A DNA stretch of 64,000 nt, taken from assembly GCA_029945725.1 (NCBI GenBank), contig JAQSDB010000010.1, positions 1 through 64,000 of the forward strand, in the 5' to 3' direction. The DNA comes from a bacterium (GTDB lineage Bacteria; Pseudomonadota; Gammaproteobacteria; Pseudomonadales; Moraxellaceae). This document shows positions 23,196-30,886 of this stretch, in pieces. Numbering within the stretch: the first letter of the stretch is position 1; every line of letters begins with the position of its first letter. The translations under genes were made by a program, and so were the position numbers. Under the pieces are notes generated by a model, which was not told the origin of the DNA, did not search any database, and saw only the letters and a list, made by a program, of their open reading frames with translations.

Positions 23196-24899
23196 ATGAA
23201 CACACCCGCAGACCTGAACGCCAAAAACAGCGCAGATACCGGCACACCGGATTTTCTGGCCAGCACGCACGAGGTCAGCAATGTTTCCAGTGAATTGCAG
23301 GACTACAACCTGTACGCCAGTGATGCGGCGCTGCAGGAAGCCGTGCAGCGTGAAGGCGGCGGCTGGGCAGCGGCGGAGCTGGGCGCCTTCGGTGCGCTGG
23401 TGGGCGCGGCGGATTATCTGGAGCTCGGCAGTCTGGCCAACAAGTTCCAGCCGGAATTCGATACGCACGACCGCTTCGGCAATCGCATTGACCTGGTGAA
23501 ATACCATCCCGCTTATCACCAGTTGATGAAAACCTCCATCGAGCACGGCCTGCATGCCGCGCCGTGGACCGATCCGAAACCCGGCGCACATGTCGCGCGG
23601 GCGGCAAAATCCTATATGCATTCGCAGGTGGAAGCTGGCCACGGCTGCCCGATCACCATGACGTTTGCCGCCGTGCCATCACTGCGTGTGCAACCCGAAC
23701 TCGCCGCCGTGTGGGAGCCGAAGATCACGTCGCGCATCTATGATCCGCGCAATGTGCCGGCGGAACAGAAAGCCGGCATCACGGTCGGCATGGGCATGAC
23801 GGAAAAGCAGGGCGGCTCCGATGTGCGCGCCAACAGCACACGCGCGTTTCCACTCGGTGCCGGCGGCCCGGCGCAGGCCTACGAGCTGGTCGGCCACAAG
23901 TTTTTTCTCTCTGCACCCATGTGTGATGTTTTTCTGGTGCTGGCACAGGCTCCCGGCGGGCTGTCGTGTTTTCTCGTGCCGCGCTGGCGCCCGGACGGCA
24001 CCAGGAATCCGCTGCAGGTGCTGCGGCTCAAGAAAAAAATGGGCAATCTTTCCAACGCGTCCAGCGAAATCGAGTTTCGTGGCGCGCTGGGCTGGATGGT
24101 GGGCGAGGAAGGCCGCGGTGTGCGCACCATCATCGAAATGGTGAGCATGACGCGTTTCGATTGCATGATCGGCTCCGGTGCCGGCATGCGCATGGCGGTG
24201 TCGCAGGTCATGCATCACTGCCGGCAACGCTCCGCCTTCGGCAAAAAACTCATCGACCAGCCGCTGATGCGCAATGTGCTGGCCGATCTCGCGCTGGAAA
24301 GTGAAGCCGCCATGACGCTGACCATGCGCATGGCGCGCGCCATGGATCACCGCGACAATGAACACGAAGACCTGCTGGTGCGTCTCGCTACCGCCGTCGG
24401 CAAATACTGGATCTGCAAGCGCACGCCCAATCACGCCTATGAAGCCGTCGAATGCATCGGCGGCAGCGGCGTGATGGAAGACAGCATGATGCCGCGCCTG
24501 TATCGCGAGGCGCCCATCAACGCGATCTGGGAAGGCAGCGGCAATGTGCAGTGCCTGGACGTGCTGCGCGCCATGCAGAAAACACCGGCCGTGGTCGAGG
24601 CTTTTGTGGCGGAAGTGAAAAAGGCCAAAGGCGGCAACGCCGCGCTGGATGCGCATGTGGCGTCACTGCTCGCGGAATTTTCCGACAACAGTGATTTTGA
24701 AGTGCGCGCCCGGCATGTGGTCGACCGCATGGCGCTGGCGCTGCAGGCGGCGCTGCTGGTGCAGCACGCACCGGCTGCCGTGAGTGATGCCTTCTGCCGC
24801 AGCCGGCTGCAAACGGTGGGCAGCCACAATTACGGCTGCCTGCCGCGTGATGCCGATTTCAGCGCCATTCTCGGCCGTACCTGGCCATCACTCGCGTAG
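23196..24899 (+). CDS. AidB-like acyl-CoA dehydrogenase
   Basis: The start at 23196 follows CCGGAGAA. The product has 567 residues with the N-terminal AidB-type extension and LVKYHPAYHQLM, GHGCPITMTFAAVPSL, then GMTEKQGGSDVRANST (the FAD-binding segment), GNLSNASSEIEF, the helical domain, and IGGSGVMEDSMMPRLYREAPINAIWEG, where the last Glu is near the catalytic base of isovaleryl-CoA dehydrogenases. E. coli AidB binds DNA through a C-terminal extension; catabolic homologues exist too. The setting points to catabolism. The stop codon TAG lies inside a REP element. Confidence 0.87.
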   Translation: MNTPADLNAKNSADTGTPDFLASTHEVSNVSSELQDYNLYASDAALQEAVQREGGGWAAAELGAFGALVGAADYLELGSLANKFQPEFDTHDRFGNRIDLVKYHPAYHQLMKTSIEHGLHAAPWTDPKPGAHVARAAKSYMHSQVEAGHGCPITMTFAAVPSLRVQPELAAVWEPKITSRIYDPRNVPAEQKAGITVGMGMTEKQGGSDVRANSTRAFPLGAGGPAQAYELVGHKFFLSAPMCDVFLVLAQAPGGLSCFLVPRWRPDGTRNPLQVLRLKKKMGNLSNASSEIEFRGALGWMVGEEGRGVRTIIEMVSMTRFDCMIGSGAGMRMAVSQVMHHCRQRSAFGKKLIDQPLMRNVLADLALESEAAMTLTMRMARAMDHRDNEHEDLLVRLATAVGKYWICKRTPNHAYEAVECIGGSGVMEDSMMPRLYREAPINAIWEGSGNVQCLDVLRAMQKTPAVVEAFVAEVKKAKGGNAALDAHVASLLAEFSDNSDFEVRARHVVDRMALALQAALLVQHAPAAVSDAFCRSRLQTVGSHNYGCLPRDADFSAILGRTWPSLA

Positions 24900-25099
24900 G
24901 AGCGGGCCATGCCCGCGATCCCGGTCCTGACGCCCCAGGGCCACGGTTTTTCGCGGGTGTTTCGCTGGCATGGCCCGCTCCTGCAACGGCTGAGCAGGAG
25001 AGAAAACAGGAAGGCCCGGCGATAATGATTGGTACGGTGCCATGTTGGGCTTTGCCGCGCTACCTACGCGCTGCCGTAGGAGCGGGCCATGCCCGCGAT
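24896..25099. repeat. REP cluster (three copies)
   Basis: Plus-oriented copies at 24896-24919 and 25076-25099 and a degenerate inverted copy at 24961-24983 share the core GAGCGGGCCATGCCCGC preceded by GTAG. The palindrome GCGGG-CCATG-CCCGC folds as a hairpin. The stretch 24900-25230 has no other gene. Several matching words around the two plus copies (CGCGATCCC, CTGACGCCCCA/CTGATGCCCCA) show the flanks were duplicated with the elements. Confidence 0.9.
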
Positions 25100-25230
25100 C
25101 CCCGATCCTGATGCCCCAACGCCACGATCCCGCAACGCTGGTGTCATGACACGGCGCAGGATGTGCCCGGCCGCTGATGCGTGTTTCAATGCGGCACAAA
25201 GGAAGCAACGGGCAACAGGAAGAAATAATA

Positions 25231-26127
25231 ATGACCTCCCTGCAGGAATGGCGGCAAAAAGGCGGCATGCATGACTGGCATGACTACCGGATTTTTGTGA
25301 TCGACAGCGCGCAACACGATGCGGCTGCGGCGCAAAAGCCGGTGCTTGTGCTGATTCACGGCTATCCAACTTCCAGCTGGGATTTCAGCCCGATGTGGGC
25401 TGATCTCTGCCGCACTTTCCGTGTTGTCGCCATGGACATGCTTGGCTTCGGTTTCAGCAGCAAGCCGCACCGGCATCATTACCACATTGCCGAACAGGCG
25501 GACCTGGTGGAATTCGTTCTCGCCAGCGCAGGCGTGACGCAGTGTCATCTGTTTGCGCACGACTACGGTGATACCGTGGCGCAGGAACTGCTGGCGCGTG
25601 ATCTGGATCACACCCCCTCGCGTTATTTGTCCGTGGCCCTGCTCAACGGCGGGCTGTTCCCGGAAACGCATCGTGCCCGCCCCATACAGCGCTGGATGGC
25701 CGGGCCACTCGGCCCCGTGCTGGCATTGTTTGCCAGCCGCGGCCGCCTGTTGTCCAGCTTCAGCGCCGTTTTCGGTGAGCACACCAAACCGGATGCGCCA
25801 ACGCTCGAAGCAGTGTGGCAGCTCATCAGTGAACATGACGGCTTGCGCGTGCTCGGGCCGCTGCTCACCTATATCGCCGAGCGCCGCCAGCATCGCGCAC
25901 GCTGGGTGCAGGCGCTGACCTCGGCACGCATGCCGCTCGCCCTCATCAACGGCAGCGCCGATCCCGTTTCCGGCGCGCACATGGTCGCGCGTTTTCGCGA
26001 AGTCGTTGGCACGCAGCATTTCATTCGCGAGCTGCCCGGCATCGGCCATTACCCGCAACTCGAAGCCATCGCCGACGTGCTCGCGGCGTATCAGGTCTTC
26101 ACGCAAGGATGCGGCGTGACGGGATGA
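25231..26127 (+). CDS. MEST-like alpha/beta-hydrolase
   Basis: The start at 25231 follows CAGGAAGAAATAATA. The product has 298 residues. It has VLIHGYPTSSWDF (oxyanion HGYP), MLGFGFSSKPHRHHY, and HDYGDTVAQELLAR, where the residue at the nucleophile position is Asp as in haloalkane dehalogenases and epoxide hydrolases, but flanked as in the animal MEST/PEG1 branch. NGSADPVSGAH supplies the acid and GHYPQLE the His. The MEST branch is poorly characterised and membrane-lipid associated in animals. In this lipid-rich region it may hydrolyse an epoxide or ester. REP elements flank it on both sides. Confidence 0.85.
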   Translation: MTSLQEWRQKGGMHDWHDYRIFVIDSAQHDAAAAQKPVLVLIHGYPTSSWDFSPMWADLCRTFRVVAMDMLGFGFSSKPHRHHYHIAEQADLVEFVLASAGVTQCHLFAHDYGDTVAQELLARDLDHTPSRYLSVALLNGGLFPETHRARPIQRWMAGPLGPVLALFASRGRLLSSFSAVFGEHTKPDAPTLEAVWQLISEHDGLRVLGPLLTYIAERRQHRARWVQALTSARMPLALINGSADPVSGAHMVARFREVVGTQHFIRELPGIGHYPQLEAIADVLAAYQVFTQGCGVTG

Positions 26128-26144
26128 TTTGCGGGAATCGCGGT

Positions 26145-26257
26145 GATCGCGGGCATGGCCCGCTCCTACGAAAATCACCGTTGTAGGAGCGGGCCATGCC
26201 CGCGATCGTCCCGCAAAAAAGTCCGATGTCCGTAGGAGCGGGCCATGCCCGCGAATC
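26145..26257. repeat. REP inverted pair plus third copy (left flank of RAYT)
   Basis: An inverted copy at 26145-26169 faces a direct copy at 26183-26207 with GTAG ends inward and 13 bp between. Another direct copy lies at 26232-26257. Together they form a compound element just upstream of the transposase gene that probably moves them. Confidence 0.92.
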
Positions 26258-26361
26258 CCACGCACAAAAATGCACCATTCGCGGAAAAAATGGTAATTTC
26301 AAACACGCAGGATAACGAATAACTCCACTGCCTTAATGCTTCCCGGACAAGGATGTCCCGA

Positions 26362-26835
26362 ATGAAAATCGCCCGCCCGCTGTCTTGCGGCCACATGGCC
26401 TTGCGCAAGGGCCGTCATTCCCTGCACGGCCAGATTTATCTGGTGACAGCCAGCACGCATGACCGTAATCCGGTTTTTGCCGGGTTTTCCTGCGCCTGTG
26501 CAGCAGCCCGGTGTTTTGATGATCCGGTAATTCTCCGCGACAGTCGCATGCTTTGCTGGGTGTTAATGCCCGATCATGCGCACTGGCTGATCGAGCTCGG
26601 GGATGACGATGCCCTGCCGGGACTGGTCAATCGCCTGAAGTCAGCCAGTGCCAGAAAGGCAAACCGTGCACGCCATAAAACCGGGGCGCTGTGGGCGCCG
26701 GCCTTTCATGATCACGCCTTGCGGGCAGAGGATGATTTGTACGCCACCGTAATTTATACCGTGAACAATCCGGTGCGCGCAGGCCTGGTCAATAGCCCGG
26801 GTGATTATCCGTTCTGGAATTCGGTGTGGTTGTGA
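26362..26835 (+). CDS. REP-associated tyrosine transposase (RAYT, Y1_Tnp)
   Basis: The start at 26362 has AAGGA 8 bp upstream; an ATG at 26353 is the alternative. The product has 157 residues. The HUH motif is MPDHAHWLIEL (His72 and His74), and the catalytic Tyr132 sits in the helix IYTVNNPVRAGLV. YLVTASTHDR near residue 26 is the usual N-terminal strand of IS200-like single-strand transposases. RAYTs cut and join single strands at GTAG-headed hairpins and are single-copy, resident genes. Here the gene is flanked by inverted REP pairs on both sides, the classic arrangement, and REPs of the same sequence occur over the next 18 kb. Confidence 0.93.
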   Translation: MKIARPLSCGHMALRKGRHSLHGQIYLVTASTHDRNPVFAGFSCACAAARCFDDPVILRDSRMLCWVLMPDHAHWLIELGDDDALPGLVNRLKSASARKANRARHKTGALWAPAFHDHALRAEDDLYATVIYTVNNPVRAGLVNSPGDYPFWNSVWL

Positions 26836-26877
26836 GCGGTACGGTTATTTGTGAATGCAGGCATGGCGCATGTGTTT

Positions 26878-26937
26878 ATCGCGGGCATGGCCCGCTCCTA
26901 CGGGACAGCGGTTGTAGGAGCGGGCCATGCCCGCGAT
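26878..26937. repeat. REP inverted pair (right flank of RAYT)
   Basis: An inverted copy at 26878-26901 and a direct copy at 26914-26937 are separated by 12 bp, with GTAG ends facing each other. With the left cluster this brackets the RAYT gene symmetrically. Confidence 0.93.
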
Positions 26938-26995
26938 TCCCGTCATGCACGCAACCGCGATCCCGGCGACCGTGATTGCCGCCATGCCCGCTATT

Positions 26996-27751
26996 TTATT
27001 TCGGCGCCGGAATATTCATCTGGTCGCTGACGATGTTGCCGTCGACGAGGTTGATGGTGCGCTCGCAGCTGGCGGAGAGGCGTGAATCGTGGGTGACGAC
27101 GAGCACGGCGCAGCCGATTTCGCGGTTGAAGCGGCGGAAGAGATCGAACACGGTTTCTGCGGTGTGCGTGTCCAGATTGCCGGTGGGCTCGTCGGCGAGC
27201 AGCAGGGCCGGCTCGGTGATAAGGGCGCGGGCAATCGCTACGCGCTGCTGCTGGCCGCCGGAAATGGCGTTGGCTTTTTTATCCATGAAGCCTTCCAGGT
27301 CGACGGCTTTGAGCAGTTCGCGCGCGCGTTCGATGTCGGCCGGCTTCGGTTTGCCGCTGCGTATCATCAGCGGCATCAGCACGTTCTCCAGCACGGTGAA
27401 TGCCGTGATGAGGTGATGGAACTGGAAGACAAAACCGATGGAGGCATTGCGCAGGTGCGTGAGCTGTTCATCGTTCATCAGACGCGTGGGCTGGCCCAGC
27501 AGGTACAGTTCGCCGCCACTCGGAAAATCCAGCAGGCCGATGACATTGAGCAGCGTGCTCTTGCCGGAACCGGACGGCCCCACCAGCGCGGCCAGTTCGC
27601 CACGACGCAGGACCATGTCGAGCCCGTGCAGGATTTCGGCTTCCAGCGGTGTGCCGGCATTGTAGGACTTGCGCAGGCCTTCCAGACGCAGCACTGCTTC
27701 GCTGGCATCGTGCGCCGGGCTCATGAGCGGAGTTGTGGTCGGCTCAGACAT
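26996..27751 (-). CDS. ABC transporter ATP-binding protein (LolD/MacB-type)
   Basis: The start at 27751 overlaps the permease stop by 8 bp, so translation is coupled. The product has 251 residues: Walker A GPSGSGKST (about 57-65), Q-loop FVFQFHH, signature ISGGQQQRVAIARAL, Walker B LLLADEPTGNLD and the switch VVTHDSR. The closing stretch MNDEQLTHLRNASIGFVFQ places it in the LolD/MacB/FtsE class, which powers mechanotransmission rather than transport across the inner membrane. It is the last gene of an adaptor-permease-ATPase operon. Confidence 0.92.
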   Translation of the reverse strand: MSEPTTTPLMSPAHDASEAVLRLEGLRKSYNAGTPLEAEILHGLDMVLRRGELAALVGPSGSGKSTLLNVIGLLDFPSGGELYLLGQPTRLMNDEQLTHLRNASIGFVFQFHHLITAFTVLENVLMPLMIRSGKPKPADIERARELLKAVDLEGFMDKKANAISGGQQQRVAIARALITEPALLLADEPTGNLDTHTAETVFDLFRRFNREIGCAVLVVTHDSRLSASCERTINLVDGNIVSDQMNIPAPK

Positions 27752-28964
27752 AACGGATCGCCACGGCCGGATCATAACGGGCGGCACGGCGTGCCGGGAA
27801 AGCGGCCGCCACCACGCCGGCAATCGTCGCCACCGCCATCGCGCCCGGTATCAGCATGGGGTTCACCGGAATGAAAAACAGTTTCGGCCCGAACACGTTA
27901 AAGGCCTGCACCAGACCGTAACCGAACAGCCCGCCAACGGCAGAGCCGGTCATGCCGAGCACGCCGCCCTGCAACAGGAAAATCCGCAGGATCTGCGCAC
28001 GCGGGCTGCCCATGGCGCGCAGGATGCCGATTTCACGCGTGCGCTGCACCACGCTCACGGCGAGCACGCTGGCAATGCCGAAAGCCACGGAAATGCCCAC
28101 GAACAACCGGATCATCTGTGTCGACATGGATTGCGAACTCAGGGCATTGAGCAGCTGGCCGTTGGTTTCCATCCAGCTTTCCGCCTTGAGCCCGGTGAGG
28201 CGGCCGAGGCGGGCGGCAATGGCATCGGCCTTGAATATTTCCTTGACGCGGGTGTCGATCACGGTCACGCCACCCGGCAGGTTGAGCAGGGTTTGCGTTT
28301 GTTTCAAATCAAGGTACACGTAGCGCGAATCCAGTTCACGCACGCCGAGTTTGAAAATGCCGCTGATGGTGACGATGGCTTCGCGGCCGTCGCCGGCATC
28401 AATGCGGAGCTTGTCGCCTGCGCTCAGGCCGAAATCGCTGGCCAGCTCGCTGCCGATCACGGCATTGCCGGCGCCGACAAAAAAGCGCCCGGCAATGATG
28501 TCCTGGTTGATCGGAATGATGCGCAGGTAACGCGAAGGATCAATGCCCATCAGCGCCACCGAGCTGCGCGCCACGCCGCGGCGGGCGATGGCAGGGCCGC
28601 TGAGCAGCGGTGAAACGGCGATGATTTGCGGCTGCTGGTCGAGTGCGTCGCGCACTTCCTGCCAGTTCTTGATCGAGCGCAGTCCCTGCGCGCGCTTGCT
28701 TTCCAGCAGCAGTTGCAGCACGCCCTGCGGTGCGCGCGCAATGCGGTTGATCTCGTCGGGCGGCAGCAGGCGGATATGCGCCTGCGTGCCCAGCGTGCGT
28801 TCGATGATGTTGGCCTGCAGGCCGTTGATGAGCGCGGTGATGAAGACGATGACGGCCGAACCCACGGCAATGCCGAAAATGATCATCAGCGTTTGCATGC
28901 GGTTGTCGCTGAGAAAGCGCAGGGCAATTTTCGACTCGATCCACACGGCTTCCATCATGCGCAC
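27744..28964 (-). CDS. MacB/LolC-type ABC permease
   Basis: This 406-residue protein has one N-terminal helix (about 18-40, MQTLMIIFGIAVGSAVIVF), a periplasmic domain of about 220 residues, then three C-terminal helices (about 275-300, 325-350, 370-390), the FtsX layout. QRTREIGILRAMGSPR between helices 2 and 3 is the coupling helix contacted by the ATPase. The start is GTG at 28964, three bases after the upstream stop; ATG at 28958 is possible. It may extrude or shuttle lipids, lipoproteins or small hydrophobics with the adjacent adaptor. Confidence 0.9.
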   Translation of the reverse strand: MRMMEAVWIESKIALRFLSDNRMQTLMIIFGIAVGSAVIVFITALINGLQANIIERTLGTQAHIRLLPPDEINRIARAPQGVLQLLLESKRAQGLRSIKNWQEVRDALDQQPQIIAVSPLLSGPAIARRGVARSSVALMGIDPSRYLRIIPINQDIIAGRFFVGAGNAVIGSELASDFGLSAGDKLRIDAGDGREAIVTISGIFKLGVRELDSRYVYLDLKQTQTLLNLPGGVTVIDTRVKEIFKADAIAARLGRLTGLKAESWMETNGQLLNALSSQSMSTQMIRLFVGISVAFGIASVLAVSVVQRTREIGILRAMGSPRAQILRIFLLQGGVLGMTGSAVGGLFGYGLVQAFNVFGPKLFFIPVNPMLIPGAMAVATIAGVVAAAFPARRAARYDPAVAIRYV

Positions 28965-28967
28965 GGA

Positions 28968-30152
28968 TCAGTCCCCCGCACCGGCAGGCATGGCTTGCAG
29001 ACGCACCCGCACGCGCTGGCCTGCGGCGGCTTCGCCGATCAGCACCCGGTCACCGGCTTTCAGGCCTTCGGTCACTTCGCTGTGGATCATGCCGCGCAAA
29101 CCAAGGCGCACGCTGGCGCGCTCAACCTTGCCACCCTGCATGCGCAAGACCTCGGCGCGATCAGCCTTGATGCTGCGCAGCGCATCGTTGGCCACGACCA
29201 GTGTTTTGTCGCGGCGCCCGGTTTCAATGGTGGCCGAGACCGTCATGCCCTGGCTCAGGAAAGCGGCCGGTGTGGTGATGTCCAGATGCACATCCACCGT
29301 GCCGCGCGAGCTGTCCACGGCCGGCGCAATAAAGCTCACGCGCGCCGTCAGCACCTGGTCCGGAAAGGCATCGGCAATGATTTGTGCCGGCTGCCCGACG
29401 CGCAGTGGCGCCATGTTTTTTTCGTCCACCTGCAGGACGATCTCGCGGCTGTTGGCCGGCGCAATTTCCAGCAGCGTGCGCCCGGGCTGCACCAGATCAC
29501 CGGGTTCGGCATTGCGTGTCTGCACGATGCCGGTGACGCTGGCGCTGATGCGGGTTTTCGCCAGCGTGGCGGTGGCGGCGGCCAGGCGCTGGCGCAACTG
29601 CTGTTCTTCGGTGCCGCCGGCTGCCTGTGCGCCCGCCAGCAGTTGCGCCCGGTCCAGCGCCGCGCGCGCCGTGCTTTCGCTGCGCCGCGCCTGTTCCACC
29701 AGCTCGGTGGAGAGCAACTGCCGCTCCAGCAACTGCTCGCGCCGTACCCGTTCGCGGCGCGCCTGCTCCAGATTGTTTTGCGCCTCGCGCAGTGTCGCCT
29801 GTGCCTGCGGCCGTGCCGACGCCGTCAGTTGCTGCAGGGCTGCCTGTGCTTCGCGCACCCGCGCCTGCGGTTCATCACTGTTCAGTTCCAGCAGCACATC
29901 ACCCGGCTGCACCGTGTCACCCTCGCGCACATGGCGGGTCCTGATCACGCCGGTAATTTCACTGCCGATACGCGCCAGCGCCTGGCTGCGTACTTCACCG
30001 CTTGCCACCACCTGTTGCAGCAGCGGCCGCGTCACCACCTCATAGGCCGCCACTTCCGGCCCGCGCCACTGGCGCCAGCCGAGAAAGGCCGCCAGCGCGA
30101 GCAGGGCAAGGGCAGAGAACACCACCGGTTTTTTCAGGAAAAACGAAGGCAA
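28968..30152 (-). CDS. MacA-like periplasmic adaptor protein
   Basis: The frame starts at a TTG (30152) with AGGAG 8 bp upstream; the only nearby ATG is out of frame. The product has 394 residues with a membrane anchor (VVFSALALLALAAFLGW), the first lipoyl half (GEVRSQALARIGSEITGVI), a long coiled-coil hairpin (about 100-200, rich in AREAQAALQQL-type heptads), the second lipoyl half, then beta-barrel and membrane-proximal domains. Such adaptors bridge an inner-membrane ABC permease and an outer-membrane channel. No TolC-like gene is adjacent, so a shared channel is likely. Confidence 0.9.
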   Translation of the reverse strand: MPSFFLKKPVVFSALALLALAAFLGWRQWRGPEVAAYEVVTRPLLQQVVASGEVRSQALARIGSEITGVIRTRHVREGDTVQPGDVLLELNSDEPQARVREAQAALQQLTASARPQAQATLREAQNNLEQARRERVRREQLLERQLLSTELVEQARRSESTARAALDRAQLLAGAQAAGGTEEQQLRQRLAAATATLAKTRISASVTGIVQTRNAEPGDLVQPGRTLLEIAPANSREIVLQVDEKNMAPLRVGQPAQIIADAFPDQVLTARVSFIAPAVDSSRGTVDVHLDITTPAAFLSQGMTVSATIETGRRDKTLVVANDALRSIKADRAEVLRMQGGKVERASVRLGLRGMIHSEVTEGLKAGDRVLIGEAAAGQRVRVRLQAMPAGAGD

Positions 30153-30227
30153 GGGCAGGGCTCCTCATGAGGCGTTATCACGCGCCGGGTATTTTTTTGC
30201 AGGGCAGCGCGGTTGTCGATCATTGTT

Positions 30228-30288
30228 GATCGCGGGCATGGCCCGCTCCTACGGTACGGGTGTTGTAGGAGCGGGCCATGCCCGCGAT
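30228..30288. repeat. REP inverted pair
   Basis: An inverted copy at 30228-30252 and a direct copy at 30265-30288 lie upstream of the transporter operon, with GTAG ends inward and 12 bp between. Confidence 0.93.
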
Positions 30289-30372
30289 GCACTTGTTTGA
30301 GCATACCCAAAAACGACAACGGCAGGGCATTGGACAGCCGTGATTCTGTGGGTGTTTGGCATCGCCGTCGTT

Positions 30373-30487
30373 GATCGCGGGCATGGCCCGCTCCTACGGT
30401 ACAGGGGGTGTAGGAGCGGGCCATGCCCGCGATCAGAACCATGCCACATCACCGCAACCGGCCACAGGAGCGGCCCATGCCCGCGAT
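30373..30487. repeat. REP inverted pair plus a degenerate copy
   Basis: An inverted copy at 30373-30397, a direct copy at 30410-30434 and a degenerate direct copy at 30464-30487 (ACAGGAGCGGCCCATGCC at its start). The last is 45 bp from the next start codon, so its hairpin may affect transcription or the 5' leader of that gene. Confidence 0.9.
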
Positions 30488-30531
30488 GGTTTTCTTTCTG
30501 TTACCCTGCCGGCCTTATCGCAGGGGATGAC

Positions 30532-30783
30532 ATGATGAAAAAACTGGCCGTGACAATCACACTCAACCTTAACGTTCCCGATCGCTGGGAAGTGGTGAGC
30601 AGCGCGGAAGGCGTTGATGTACTGAAGACAGGCGAGGGTGAATACCTCGACCTCACCTTCGAGCCCATGGTCGCCAAAGACATCGAGGCCGAATGGAGCA
30701 ACGCGGTCAGCGACGAGTTCATTGATGCGCTGTTCGAGATGGTGGAGCTTGAGGAAGTGAGCTACGAGCTCAGTCCTTCGTAA
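30532..30783 (+). CDS. Small acidic protein of unknown function
   Basis: The start at 30532 (ATGATG) follows CAGGGG; longer forms would read through REP DNA. The product has 83 residues: LAVTITLNLNVPDRWEVV at the N-terminus predicts a strand pair, and the C-terminal half is strongly acidic (DIEAEWSNAVSDEFIDALFEMVELEEVSYEL). There are no membrane segments or cysteines. The ribosome site, own terminator and absence of overlapping genes argue that it is real. Family not recognised. Confidence 0.65.
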   Translation: MMKKLAVTITLNLNVPDRWEVVSSAEGVDVLKTGEGEYLDLTFEPMVAKDIEAEWSNAVSDEFIDALFEMVELEEVSYELSPS

Positions 30784-30802
30784 ACCGCCTGGCAGTGACC
30801 CT

Positions 30803-30834
30803 GCAAAAGGGCGCGATTCATCGCGCCCTTTTGC
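30803..30834. terminator. Bidirectional terminator
   Basis: GCAAAAGGGCGCGAT and ATCGCGCCCTTTTGC form a perfect 15-bp stem with a 2-base loop. The A and T runs inside the stem give a U-tract in either direction, which suits its place between convergent genes (the small acidic protein and the acyl-CoA synthetase). Confidence 0.85.
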
Positions 30835-30886
30835 ATTGTGCCCGGAGTGCAGGGGCACCCTGAGCCGCCCTTGCAGCGGCCCCTGC

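Noticed and set aside
28543-30170. Two plus-strand frames of 500 and 514 codons opposite the MacAB-like genes
   Set aside because: They overlap each other and lie antisense to an intact permease and adaptor. Their sequences are low in complexity and match no family.
30340-30531. N-terminal extension of the small acidic protein
   Set aside because: It translates REP DNA and has no ribosome site; the ATG pair at 30532 does.
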